64,000 nucleotides of DNA from Isoetes taiwanensis (GCA_021234155.1 JAJEKV010000070.1:7055889-7119888); one strand, 5' to 3'. Shown: positions 9,181 to 21,064, counted from the stretch's first letter. Notes: a model not told the origin generated them from the letters alone. Program-made: numbers and translations.

Positions 9181-11888
9181 CATGTTGGAGCTAAGGTGGC
9201 ATCTTGGAGCATGCGTGGCATGTTTGAGCCCCCTTGGCATGTTTGAGCCACCTTGGCGCATGATGGAGCCTAGATGGCATGTTGGAGCCCACATCGCACG
9301 TTTGAGCTTCCTTGGCATATTGGAGCCTAGGTGGCATATTGGAGGCTGTGTGGCATGTTTGAACCGCTTTGGCATGTTGGAGCTAGGTGGATGTTGGAGC
9401 CTAGGTGGCATGTTTGAGCCACCTTGGCATGTTGGCGCCTAGATGGCATGTTAGAGCCTGCGTGGCATGTTTGAGCCACCTTGGCATATTGGAGCCAAGG
9501 TGGCATCTTGGAGCGCGCTTGGCATGTTTGAGCCACCTTGGCATGTTTGGCGTGGGTGGATGTTGGACCCTCATTGGCATGTTTGAGCCACCTTGGCATG
9601 TTGGAGCCGAGGTGGTGCCCACGTGGCATGTTTGAGCCAACTTGACATGTTTGAGGCTAGGTGTATGTCGGAGCCTAGGTGGCATGTTTGAGCCACCTTG
9701 GCATGTAGGAGCTTAGGTGGCATGTTGGAGCCCACATGGCATGTTTCAGCCACCTTGGCATGTTTGAGCCTAGTTGGCATGTTCGAGTTCGCATGGCATG
9801 TTTGAGCCTAGGTGGATGTTGGAGCCTAGGTGGCATGTTGGAGCCAGTGGCATGTTTGAGCCTGCGTTGCATGTTTGAGGCACCTTGGCATGTTGCAACC
9901 TAGGCGGCATGTTGGAGCCACCTTGGCATGTTGGAGCCTAGGTGGCATGTTGGAGCCCGCATGGCATGTTTGAGCCACCTTGGTCCACCTTGGCATGTTT
10001 CAGCCTAGGTGGCATGTTAAAGCCCACGTGGCATGTTTGAGCCACCTTGTCATGGTTGAGCCGCCTTTTCATGGTTGAGCCACCTTGTCATGGTTGAGCC
10101 GCCTTAGCATGTTTGAGCCTAGGTGGATTTTGGAGCCTAGGTGGCATGTTTGAGCCACCTTAGCATGTTGGAGCCTAGGTGGCATGTTGGAGCCCATGTG
10201 GCATGTTTGAGCCACCTTGGCACATGTTGGAGCCAAGGTGGCATCTTGGAGCGCGCGTGGCATGTTTGAGCCACCTTGGCATGTTGCAGCCCCGGGGGGT
10301 TCACTTATAGTAAGGGGGGTATGCCATGTGCGTGCATAGGGTGATCAAAAACACCCCCGTATACGATTTCTTGAAAGGCAAATTCGACCCCTTCCGTACA
10401 AAGTTTACCCCAAGTAGTGGCAAAAAACCCCCCTACCTCTTACGTATACGTATTGAAATGGGTCGAAAAAACCCCCCTACAAGTCACTCAGGCACATTGT
10501 ATGGCACTTACAGTGAATCCCCCTTGGTTGCAGCCTAGGTGGCATGTTAAGCCCACGTGGCATGTTTGAGCCACCTCGGCATGTTTGATCCACCTTGGCA
10601 TGTTTGAGCCTAGGTGGCATGTTGGAGCTCGCGTGGCACGTTTGAGCCACCTTGGCATGTTGGAGCCTAGGTGGCATGTTTGAGCCACCTTGGCATGATG
10701 GAGCCTAGGTGGCATATTGCAGTCTAGGTGGCATGTTGGAGCCTACGTGGCATGTTTGAGCCATCTTGGCATGTTTGAGCCTAGGTGGATGCTGGAGCCT
10801 AGTTGGCATGTTTGAGCCACTTTGGCACATGTTGGAGTCAAGGTGGCATCTTGGAGCGCACATGGCATCTTCAAGATGGCATGTTAAGCCCACGTAGCAT
10901 GTTTGAGCCACCTTGGCATGTTTGAGCTACCTTGGCATGTTTGATCCACCTTGGCATGTTTGAGCCTAGGTGGCATGTTGGAGCTCGCGTGGCATGTTTG
11001 ATCCACCTTGGCATGTTTGAGCCTGCGTGACGTGTTTGAGCCACCTTGGCCTGTTGGAGCCTAGGTAGAATGTTTGAGCCACCTTGGCATGATGGAGCCT
11101 AGGTGGCATGTTTGACCCACCTTGGCATGTTGGAGCCTAGGTGGCGTGTTGGAGCCTGCTAGCATGTTTGAGCCACCTTGGCATGTTTGATCCTAGGTGG
11201 CATGTTGGAGTCGAGATGGCATGTTTCAGCCTAGGTGGATGTTGGAGCCTAGGTGGCATGTTTGAGCCACCTTAGCATGTTGGAGCCCACGTGGCGTGTT
11301 TGTGCCACCTTGGCATGTTGGAGCCAAGGTGGCATCTTCCATGTGGCATGTTTGAGCCACCTCGGCATGTTGGAGCCTAGATGGCATGTTGGAGCCTACA
11401 TGGCATGTTTGAGCCACCTTGGCATGTCTGAGCCTAGGTGGCATGTTTGAGCCACCTTGGCATGTTGGAGCCTAGGTGGAATGTTGGAGACCACGTGGCA
11501 TGTTTGAGCCACCGTGGCATGTTGGAGAGAAGGTGGCATCTTGGAGCGCGCGTGGCATGTTTGAGCCATCTTGGCATGTTGGAGCCTATGTGGCACGTTG
11601 GAGCTTGTGTGGCATGTTTGAGCCACCTCGGCATGTTTGAGCCGAGGTGGATGTTGGAGCCTAGGTGGCATGTTGGAGCCGAGTGGACGTTTGAGCCACC
11701 TTGGCATGTTGGAGCCTAGGTGGCATCTTTGAGCTACCTTGGCATGATGGAGCCTAGGTCGCATGTTGGAGCCCACGTGACATGTTTGAGCCACCTTGAA
11801 TGTTGGAGCCAGCGTGGCATGTTTGAGCCACCTTGGCATGTTGGAGCCCACGTGGCATGTTTGAGCCACCTTGGCATGTTTGAGCCTG
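9181..11888 (+). repeat. 19-bp minisatellite with 57-bp higher order
   Basis: The array is built of 19-bp monomers of the type GGCATGTTKGAGCCNNNNT. Three recurrent variants end in CACCTT, TAGGT and CACGT and often follow one another, giving a 57-bp higher-order unit. Because 57 is divisible by three, long low-complexity open frames appear on both strands; these are not genes. Indels and truncated units are common, so the array is old or frequently rearranged. It is interrupted by a MITE at 10291-10526 and its right part lies in the tandem duplication from 11241. Confidence 0.9.
10291..10526. mobile_element. 236-bp MITE inserted in the minisatellite, 8-bp TSD
   Basis: The 8-bp word gttgcagc occurs at 10283-10290 and 10527-10534. 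The termini CCCGGGGGGTTCACT (left) and CAAGGGGGATTCACT (right, complemented) are imperfect inverted repeats. The interior shares catgtgcgtgcatagggt with the 265-bp element at 6841, so both are one hAT-like MITE family. The insertion post-dates expansion of the minisatellite because repeat units continue on both sides. Confidence 0.85.
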
Positions 11889-12293
11889 AACAAAATTGGA
11901 TGAAATTTTAGCAATTTTTCATAGGTGATGGATGAATCGTGTGCTTTTGATTAGGAAAAATGGTCTTGCTAACTTTGGTCTCGACAAATGGCAATGGCGT
12001 ATGAAAGGGAAGAAAAGGATGTATAAAGAAATGATTTTTTGGGTGGAATGGTAGTGAAGACCTTGGGAAATAGCAAATCATGCCTTAAGAAGTAATATCA
12101 TGGCTCATGCAAAGTACCGCTTGAAATTCGAAAGTGGTCTTCCAACTTTGGGGTCTTGACCTTTGACTTCAAGTGTTCAAGATTCTTAGGTGATCAAATA
12201 TTCTTCAAGAAATGCCTATATGATGCTAAACTAGTGTCCATCTTTTGGTTCTTCGCTACAAGTTGCGAAGTGATGGATGTCTTTAAGTTTCAT

Positions 12294-12419
<126 letters not shown>

Positions 12420-12447
12420 CCGAGTGATGGATGTCTTTAAGTTTCAT

Positions 12448-12448
<1 letters not shown>

Positions 12449-12537
<89 letters not shown>
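12449..12537 (+). repeat. (CT)n microsatellite
   Basis: About 44 CT units, preceded by the same leader word as the tract at 12295. Confidence 0.97.
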
Positions 12538-12539
<2 letters not shown>

Positions 12540-14830
12540 TGCCTTGCGACGCGCCGCTTTTACACATACATCATTATGCTAGTGAAGTGTGTCAAGCATG
12601 CATATAGCTTTTTATCTTTGCCATTTTGTGGCATTAATGACATATGGACAACTTGGTCATACATGGATTCTTAGAAAACCATAAAAACCACACCTCAAAA
12701 AAAATATTACCTTAAAAAACACCTTAGAAAAAAAACATCCTGTCAAGAAACTATACAGCCGGAGAAAACAACACATCCTTAAAAATGAAACTACACCTTC
12801 TTAAAAACCACACATTCTTATTCAAAAAAACTATGGCTCCATAAAAACTACAGCATATCCTTGAAAAACCACACCTCTGTATAACTACGTGTAGGTTTTT
12901 TTCAAATCTTCAAAAAAACAACCCGTATTGTGTTTTTACTGTTGTTTTCAGCTGTGGACCAAATGTTGGGGTTGTAGTGCATCGAAGGTGGAAAATTTCC
13001 TAGTCATTTATAAACAAGTAGTTTTTTTATAGCAACGGACATGTGATATTACTTTGTTCAATGCCTCATATGCATTGCATCTGTATCAGACATGTTTCTC
13101 ATCCTCTATCTCTGCCATGTTGCATAACGTGTATTGTCTCTTCTCCCTGACTATCTTCAACCCTTGATTTTTGGATGTATACTACATTGGCCTAGTCTAT
13201 TCGATCATGGGGGATTCACCTATAAGTATGTCGGATATGCCATCTTGCGAAGATGGGATCACGTAAAAATCTCTTATTTACCACTTTTGTAACAGATTTA
13301 TTTTTTCATACTCCTATCCATCCGTCTGCATGCATACCCTATAAAATATTTCTACAGAGAAAGTAGTAAACTTCTGTATGTATTCCATGGTAAGAGGTCC
13401 TCCAGCGCCAGACGTGGGCTGGGAAGGGTATGTGCATACGAGGTTCACCCCACCAACTCCGCCAACGGGGCTCGGAATGTGAGCTGGCCGGGCATTTCTC
13501 TGCTAACAGGGCCTGCATGTAGGCTGGCTGAGCTTCCCATTGTCCCGGAGCTTTGTTATGTTCTTTTGGTACTCTGACTTTGTGTTTTCGCTCCCGTTGC
13601 TTATGATGTTTCTTTCCTTATCATTGTCTAGCACTGCACCATAGGATCTTGTGTTTGAATTGTCTATGTTTTTGTTATCCAAGATGCCCGAGTGTTTCCA
13701 TGCATGCAGTGGCAGCCAGGGATCCCCACTTAGTCATGAGGACTAACCCCAGTGAATGCATGTGCAGTGAGTAAGCATGTTGGAGCCTAGGTGGCATGTT
13801 TGAGCCACCTTAGCATGTTGGAGCCCACGTGGCGTGTTTGTGCCACCTTGGCATGTTGGAGCCAAGGTGGCATCTTCCATGTGGCATGTTTGAGCCACCT
13901 CGGCATGTTGGAGCCTAGATGGCATGTTGGAGCCTACATGGCATGTTTGAGCCACCTTGGCATGTCTGAGCCTAGGTGGCATGTTTGAGCCACCTTGGCA
14001 TGTTGGAGCCTAGGTGGAATGTTGGAGACCACGTGGCATGTTTGAGCCACCGTGGCATGTTGGAGAGAAGGTGGCATCTTGGAGCGCGCGTGGCATGTTT
14101 GAGCCATCTTGGCATGTTTGAGCCTATGTGGCACGTTGGAGCTTGTGTGGCATGTTTGAGCCACCTCGGCATGTTTGAGCCGAGGTGGATGTTGGAGCCT
14201 AGGTGGCATGTTGGAGCCGAGTGGACGTTTGAGCCACCTTGGCATGTTGGAGCCTAGGTGGCATCTTTGAGCTACCTTGGCATGATGGAGCCTAGGTCGC
14301 ATGTTGGAGCCCACGTGACATGTTTGAGCCACCTTGGAATGTTGGAGCCCGCGTGGCATGTTTGAGCCACCTTGGCATGTTGGAGCCCACGTGGCATGTT
14401 TGAGCCACCTTGGCATGTTTGAGCCTGAACAAAATTGGATGAAATTTTAGCAATTTTTCATAGGTGATGGATGAATCGTGTGCTTTTGATTAGGAAAAAT
14501 GGTCTTGCTAACTTTGGTCTCGACAAATGGCAATGGCGTATGAAAGGGAAGAAAAGGATGTATAAAGAAATGATTTTTTGGGTGGAATGGTAGTGAAGAC
14601 CTTGGGAAATAGCAAATCATGCCTTAAGAAGTAATATCATGGCTCATGCAAAGTACCGTTGAAATTCGAGTGGTCTTCCAACTTTGGGGTCTTCAGCCTT
14701 TGACTTCAAGTGTTCAAGATTCTTAGGTGATCAAATATTCTTCAAGAAATGCCTATATGATGCTAAACTAGTGTCCATCTTTTGGTTCTTCGCTACAAGT
14801 TGCGAAGTGATGGATGTCTTTAAGTTTCAT

Positions 14831-14831
<1 letters not shown>

Positions 14832-14924
<93 letters not shown>
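14832..14924 (+). repeat. (CT)n microsatellite
   Basis: Counterpart of the tract at 12295 in the right duplicate, about 15 units shorter. Confidence 0.97.
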
Positions 14925-14926
<2 letters not shown>

Positions 14927-14952
14927 GAGTGATGGATGTCTTTAAGTTTCAT

Positions 14953-14953
<1 letters not shown>

Positions 14954-15042
<89 letters not shown>
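14954..15042 (+). repeat. (CT)n microsatellite followed by (CACG)n
   Basis: Counterpart of the tract at 12449. It is followed directly by about six cacg units (15043-15069), which the left copy lacks. Confidence 0.95.
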
Positions 15043-15044
<2 letters not shown>

Positions 15045-16496
15045 GCACGCACGCACGCACGCACGCACACACATACATACGTATGCTAGTGAAGTGTGTC
15101 AAGCATGCATATAGCTTTTGTATGCTGCCATTTTGTGGCATTAATGACATATGGACAACTTGGTCATACATGGATTCTTAGAAAACCATAAAAAACCACA
15201 CCTCAAAAAAATATTACCTTAAAAAACACCTTAGAAAAAAAACATCCTGTCAAGAAACTATACAGCCGGAGAAAACAACACATCCTTAAAAATGAAACTA
15301 CACCTTCTTAAAAACCACACATTCTTATTCAAAAAAACTATGGCTCCATAAAAACTACAGCATATCCTTGAAAAACCACACCTCTGTATAACTACGTGTA
15401 GGTTTTTTTCAAATCTTCAAAAAAACAACCCGTATTGTGTTTTTACTGTTGTTTTCAGCTGTGGACCAAATGTTGGGGTTGTAGTGCATCGAAGGTGGAA
15501 AATTTCCTAGTCATTTATAAACAAGTAGTTTTTTTATAGCAACGGACATGTGATATTACTTTGTTCAATGCCTCATATGCATTGCATCTGTATCAGACAT
15601 GTTTCTCATCCTCTATCTCTGCCATGTTGCATAACGTGTATTGTCTCTTCTCCCTGACTATCTTCAACCCTTGATTTTTGGATGTATACTACATTGGCCT
15701 AGTCTATTCGATCATGGGGGATTCACCTATAAGTATATGTCCTGATATGCCATCTTGCGAAGATGGGATCACGTAAAATCTCTTATTTACCACTTTTGTA
15801 ACAGATTTATTTTTTCATACTCCTATCCATCCGTCTGCATGCATACCCTATAAAATATTTCTACAGAGAAAGTAGTAAACTTCTCAGATGTATTCCATGG
15901 TAAGAGGTCCTCCAAATACGACGTGGGTCGGGAAGGTATGTGCATACGAGGTTCAATCTCACCACCTCGCCAACGGCTCTTAATGAGCCGGCCGCATTTC
16001 TCTCAAGCTAACGTGGCTCAAGATGTAGGGTCACCGAGCTTCCCATTGTCCCTTGAGCTGTTATGTGTTCTTTTGGTAATTGACTTTGTGTTGGCCCCGC
16101 TGTTTATGATGTTTTTTCCTTATCATTGTCTAGCGAATCGCACTATAGGATCTTTGTGTTTGAATCTGTCTATGTTTTTGTTATCCAAGATGCCCGAGTG
16201 TTTCCATGCATGCAGTGGCAGCCAGGGATCCCCACTTAGTCATGAGGACTAACCCCAGTGAATGCATGTGCAGTGAGTAAGCAAGGGATGGCAGCGGTGC
16301 AGCTGAGGATCGTGGTGGAGCGAAGCTCTAGGGATGAATATGTAGCATAATAACAGGGGGTTTTCTTTGTGTTTTTGTACGCTTTTCACTAAAGGTTTTC
16401 CTATGATTTCGTGATGTATTCAAATGGATGTACTAATGCGTACATCTAGAGTGCACCATTTCTGAGCCATTGATTTTAGCCTTTTTTTTCAATGGT

Positions 16497-16740
16497 CAAC
16501 AACCAATGGCTCACAACAAAAGCCCTTTTTTTGTGCGTGTGGTGCATAATGGGCACATGAAGGGCCATTGATTTTAGCCCAACAACCAATGGCTCACAAC
16601 AAAAGCCCTTTTTTTGTGCGTGTGGTGCATAATGGGCACATGAAGGACCGTTGATTTTAGCCCAACAACCAATGGCTCACAACAAAAGCCCTTTTTTTGT
16701 GCGTGTGGTGCATAATGGGCACATGAAGTGCTTGAAGGGC
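16497..16740 (+). repeat. Three tandem 83-bp units inside copy 2
   Basis: Units begin near 16497, 16580 and 16663. Each contains the 57-bp core seen in copies 1 and 3 plus a further 26 bp (gggcacatgaagg and a ttgattttagccc part). The same core was therefore amplified with different boundaries in different copies. Confidence 0.85.
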
Positions 16741-17339
16741 GCATGTAGTGCAGTTTCCCCTTCGGCAACACATTTCTTATCATAACTTTTGATCCAGAGC
16801 TCTGTTTGAGATGATTTTTATTGCGTTGGAAAGCTCTCTCCAAGATCTTTTTGGTAGTGTATGATATGGATATGTTTGAGTTAATTATCTATGCTAAAAC
16901 AGCAATTTTTCGGCCGGGTTTGGTAGGCTAACACATCCTACCAGCTGATTAATACAGGATTGTGCTATTGGATATTGTTTTATGGCTCATTCCGAATGAA
17001 GCTTGCAAAAATTACCATGTATTTTTAGATTTTGAGGCGCTTATTAAGCAAATTCCAAGGCTTCTAGATCCTTGTGCTAACAAGCGTAAAAGTTTCCCAC
17101 TTTGGTTTCTCACCACAAGAATCCATGGAGGCCAAAGGCTGCTGTTAAATTCCAGTTGAAAAATGTTTGTGTATGAGTGTTGCAAACTTTATGACTTTAA
17201 TAATGGGATCAATCTGCTCTATTTTTATAGTAACTTTTACTTATGTTCTATTTGTTTTATTGTGATCAAATTCAAAAGCTACAATGATGAAAGCCTCAAA
17301 TGAATTCTAGTTTTTTTGGTTTGAATTCTAAAATTTTTT

Positions 17340-18052
17340 GTCACTGGAAGGTCCCTAAGGCCTCGAAGGGGCCAAAAATTTTTAGCAACACAAACCATTA
17401 ACATCAACATATAAAAATTAAATCCCCAACACATAACAACCAACACATAACAACCATTTACATTAATAACCAACACATAACTACCATTGACATTAATTAA
17501 CACAACTATTGGGTCCAACACATTTAAATTAAAATCCCCTTAAACCCCCTTTGGTTTGGGTGCATATTCACACGGGGGTGGCGTAGGGGCGAGAGCCCTC
17601 ATAATTGTATTTTACTGCATTAAAAATCAACACCATATAGTATTCCGCTTGAAATCTTATAGTATTTTGCGAATCTTGTTATACAGTATAGCAAATTTTG
17701 TACTTGCATACCCCACAAACGAGGAACTTTACGTACGGTGTAGATTAAGGAATAAGGGGTGAATATGCCTATCCAACAGCTCTCGTTGCACGGAGTCACC
17801 CCCCGTGTGAATATGCACCCAAACCAAAGGGGGTTTAAGGGGGATTTTAATTTAAATGTGTTGGACCCAATAGTTGTGTTAATTAATGTCAATGGTAGTT
17901 ATGTGTTGGTTATTAATGTAAATGGTTGTTATGTGTTGGTTGTTATGTGTTGGGGGATTTAATTTTTATATGTTGGATGTTAATGGTTTGTGTTGCTAAA
18001 AAAAATTTTTTGGCCCCTTCGAGGCCGTAGGGACGCCCCCCCTCCGGGTGAC
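17340..18052. repeat. Complete fold-back module of copy 2
   Basis: Arms of about 240 bp at 17340-17580 and 17800-18052 are inverted complements. Outer ends contain gtccctaaggcc and its near complement ggccgtagggac, preceded by gtcac and followed by gtgac. The central segment of about 220 bp is unique to the family. This resembles a fold-back (hairpin) transposon in its own right that may have been captured by the larger repeat. Confidence 0.75.
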
Positions 18053-18279
18053 AATTAGATGTTATATTTGTTGAGAATATGGATTCTTTTGCTGTTAATA
18101 TTTTCTGATTATATTGAGATCTTAAGTATTTGCTCATTGAGTTTTGAGCGTGTAATTTAAGTGTGCAAGAGGAAGATTCAATTCTTCACCATATTCTATT
18201 GTTTGTCACACCAACCTAGAACTAGCACAGTATTGACAGATCCCGAGTTGCCTAGAGGGTCAACTCGGCAGGCTCGTCA

Positions 18280-18545
18280 CATTTTTGAGCAAAAACTATA
18301 CATAAAATTTACACATTGTTTTTCTTAAAAACCACGCGAAAACAACACATAAAAATTACAGGTTGTTTTTGTCTAAAAACCACGCATGAAAACTACACGT
18401 TCTTTGTGTATGAAAAAATACACTAAAAAAACTACGCGTTGTTTCTAGCATTTTCGGAACATTACTATGGGTGGCTTTTAAGTGTTGTTTTTTTGCAAAA
18501 AAGACAGCAAAAAACTACACGTAGATCAGATTTTGGGGTTATAGT
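18280..18545. repeat. AACAACAC-type repeat, inverted relative to 4081-4200
   Basis: The segment around 18425-18545 matches the complement of 4081-4200, including gcattttcggaaca, and ends in ttttggggttatagtg. A related end, ttggggttgtagtgc, closes the similar tracts near 12975 and 15480. The recurrence of that end suggests one terminus of a small element family. Confidence 0.5.
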
Positions 18546-18546
18546 G

Positions 18547-18648
18547 CTGCTGAAAGCCATTGGCACTGCATTTTGGAGTGCATGGAAGAAGCAAATGGAA
18601 AAGAGAGAAGAAGATGAGGCAAAGATATCCAAAGAAAAGGTGATGTAA
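18547..18648 (+). CDS. Possible short exon, unrecognised
   Basis: An open frame continues from the repeat into AFWSAWKKQMEKREEDEAKI and ends at a gtgatg donor-like site. The charged, non-repetitive peptide looks coding, but I do not recognise it, find no partner exon and cannot exclude chance. Confidence 0.15.
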   Translation: MLKAIGTAFWSAWKKQMEKREEDEAKISKEKVM

Positions 18649-18649
18649 C

Positions 18650-20164
18650 CTGAGAGCAATTTGTAAGATGTAAAAGAGGCCAACAGACCATGCCTTTGAG
18701 GTGAAAATGCAGTGGCCAAAGGAATTGTTTATGCTTCAAGTTTCGAAGCTAGATGCATGTTTCTAAGAATCGTAAGTATTTTAATTATTTTTGTTGTCTT
18801 TTTTTTTTTTTTTTTTTAATTAATTCAGACTTTCTTATTTTGCAGCTTCTAAGTAAGAAGATTTGGATGCATGATTTTACGTGAGAAGAAGAGTCAAACT
18901 GTATACTCTAATATTGAAGATTATATCCATTTAATTTAAAAACTTATGTCCGTTTAAGAGAAACAAGATGACGGATTAAATCCATTAATGACCTGCGTTT
19001 GCACTAATGAAACAAAACCTTTCAAGGATTCCCTAAAATACCTTGCCACTTTTGGGCTATGAAATTTTAAGAATGCCTTCCATTTCAAATTCGAAGTGCC
19101 ATTTTAGGGTTGTCAATGCCGGTAAACATTCTTGATTTCAATATGCATATTTAGGGTCTAATGACTTAAGTTGTAATTAGGTTTTGTTCTTTCTTTACAA
19201 ACTTATATAACTAGTAACGGGTCCCCGACTTTGCTGGACATAAGTATACATTCTATAACACCTTGCAAAATTTCAAAGGTGGCCAAGAGAACTGAATTGA
19301 ATTGAATTGATTTTTATCGTCCGCGGAGACCAATTGACCTAGGGGACCCAAAAGGTAAGAGGTCCCACAAAATTCTCCTAAGATATCTGATTTGAACTCG
19401 TTTATGAACCTGGCTATTTTTGATGAATCTTAATTAATGTTTTGCATTCAATACATGACTTTTCCTTTATGTCATTTTGTTCTTTCTCTTTCTGTCAGAG
19501 ATTAATTATTAAATTGTATAGTGACCATTGAATGAGCTAGCCAAGAGAGAGGGATGAGCTAGCTAAGAGATAGGGACGAGCTATCTAAGAGATTGAAGGC
19601 TCTTAATTGAATTGCTTGACTTTCATTTTGTCATTTTGTCCTTTCATTTTGTCCTGATTGAATCGCTTGACAATCATTTTGTCCTTTCAGGCTGCCGTCT
19701 TAGATCAACCATCCTTTTTCTGCTTCCAGGGTAAAATCATCTTGATCCTCTAGTTTGGTTCGGGAATTTTTTTAAGCATAAAAGTCAAATTTCCAGCTGG
19801 ATCTAGCCAACCTACCACCTCCATGCTCCCACTCAGTTCCTACCGGAAGTAACAAGAGAAAGCACTATTTTTAGCAGGAAATTTTCCTGCTATCTCAAAA
19901 TCGTAGTGTGAATTTTCAGATTTACAGGGTAGCTTACAAGGGCTCCGGAGAATTTCCCGAACCAAGCCCTCTAGGATGGGCCCTAGAAACCTTACGAAAC
20001 ATTTTGCAAGTAGCAACATCATTTAAGATGTGCCAGCCTGGAACCAATAAGATATGATACCATAACACCATAAGCAATTTGTAACACCATTTTGCGTAGT
20101 GTTATACTAACCATACACAACGAAGCTGGCTATGGCATCCTTTTTCAAGGCCGGCAAGGCTAAT
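18650..20164. other. Region without a recognised gene
   Basis: AT-rich sequence with a T run near 18800. There is a short tandem motif gagctagctaagagataggg, about three times at 19533-19598, and several cattttgtc repeats near 19630-19690. No protein or RNA gene is recognised. Confidence 0.4.
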
Positions 20165-20198
20165 CAAGGTATACAAGGGCTTGCCCTTGTATACCTTG
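20165..20198. repeat. Perfect 16-bp inverted repeat (hairpin)
   Basis: The arms caaggtatacaagggc (20165-20180) and its complement (20183-20198) are separated by two bases. A second perfect hairpin, ttgccattca with its complement, follows at 20211-20220 and 20224-20233, just upstream of and overlapping the start of the first duplicated ORF. Confidence 0.9.
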
Positions 20199-20219
20199 TA
20201 AATTTTAGAGTTGCCATTC

Positions 20220-20570
20220 ATGTTGAATGGCAATTTTGTCATGATGCCGTTCACAGATGGTGATGGTGTAGATCCTCAAAATATAGGATTTGAAAATGGT
20301 TCGCAAGATCTAGGAATACTTGGGCAATTCAAAAAGCTTTTAATAAATCAAGGAAAAAAGCTCAATCTTTCCCTTGGGATTGGCGTTACTGGCAAATATA
20401 CGTCAGACCAAATTATGTTTATAGTATATTTTCTGAAGATCTACCCAATCTTTAACGGCATTTACATTCACGTACATAAAGAAAATCCTGTTGGGGAATA
20501 TGAAGTGGAGCAGCTGTTGCAAGAACTCCGGCAAGAAATAGAGGCGCAGGGGCAAGCCCTTCTGTCATGA
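20220..20570 (+). CDS. Hypothetical protein, first of two tandem ORFs
   Basis: An ATG at 20220 (alternatives at 20241 and 20244) opens a frame that ends with TGA at 20568-20570. The protein is about 116 residues with ordinary composition: an N-terminal DGDGVDPQNIG stretch, a central hydrophobic segment around IMFIVYFLKIYPIF that could be a buried strand-helix or a membrane segment, and an acidic, glutamine-rich C-terminus. I do not recognise the family. The stop overlaps the ATG of the next ORF by four bases (ATGA), an arrangement unusual for nuclear genes. A 338-bp tandem duplication produced the second ORF. Confidence 0.35.
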   Translation: MLNGNFVMMPFTDGDGVDPQNIGFENGSQDLGILGQFKKLLINQGKKLNLSLGIGVTGKYTSDQIMFIVYFLKIYPIFNGIYIHVHKENPVGEYEVEQLLQELRQEIEAQGQALLS

Positions 20571-21064
20571 TGCCAGTAAAGAGGCCGTTCACAGATGGTG
20601 ATGGTGTAGATCCTCAAAATATAGGATTTGAAAATGGTTCGCAAGATCTAGGAATACTTGGGCAATTCAAAAAGCTTTTAATAAATCAAGGAAAAAAGCT
20701 CAATCTTTCCCTTGGGATTGGCGTTACTGGCAAATATACGTCAGACCAAATTATGTTTATAGTATATTTTCTGAAGATCTACCCAATCTTTAACGGCATT
20801 TACATCCACGTACATAAAAGAAATCCTGTTGGGGATGAAGTGGAGCAACTGTTGCAAGAACTCCGGCAAGTGGAGCAGCTGTTGCAAGAACTCCGGCAAG
20901 CACTGCCTGGCTTTAACGTTGCTGTAGATATGGCGTTGGTCCATATGAAGTTGGTCAATCCTTCCTCATATGATGTAATCTTTCTAACATATGATGTATC
21001 ATATGATCTAACATATCTCCCAACATATCAAGGCCGGGGTAGGCCGGTCATGGAAGTCATTTAG
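20567..21064 (+). CDS. Hypothetical protein, duplicated and extended ORF
   Basis: The first 90 or so codons repeat the upstream ORF almost exactly, including the hydrophobic IMFIVYFLKIYP segment. A 30-bp tandem duplication then adds a second VEQLLQELRQ decapeptide, and a new tail of about 50 residues follows, ending with TAG. Both copies have stayed open although the period (338 bp) is not a multiple of three, so each has its own start. That either reflects selection or a very recent duplication. Function is unknown. Confidence 0.35.
   Translation: MMPVKRPFTDGDGVDPQNIGFENGSQDLGILGQFKKLLINQGKKLNLSLGIGVTGKYTSDQIMFIVYFLKIYPIFNGIYIHVHKRNPVGDEVEQLLQELRQVEQLLQELRQALPGFNVAVDMALVHMKLVNPSSYDVIFLTYDVSYDLTYLPTYQGRGRPVMEVI

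Larger units (their letters stand above)
13779..16284 (+). repeat. Tandem duplication, right copy
   Basis: This is the second copy of 11241-13775. Most of it aligns base for base. The copies diverge abruptly in short patches, most strikingly around 13400-13600 versus 15900-16130, where nearly every discrepancy lies in CAG, CTG or CCNGG context. It includes minisatellite to about 14427 and CT microsatellites at 14832-14924 and 14954-15042. No gene is recognised. Confidence 0.85.
16333..18052 (+). mobile_element. Dispersed 1.6-kb repeat, copy 2
   Basis: It begins with the same atatgtagcataataacagg terminus as copy 1 and runs through to the end of a fold-back module. It is the most complete copy because both arms of the module reach their outer ends. 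The internal tandem units have a period of 83 bp rather than 57. It encodes no recognisable protein. Confidence 0.65.

Noticed and set aside
9163-11914. Long open frames rich in His, Cys and Met on both strands
   Set aside because: They are products of a 19-bp repeat with a 57-bp higher-order period, open in several frames at once.
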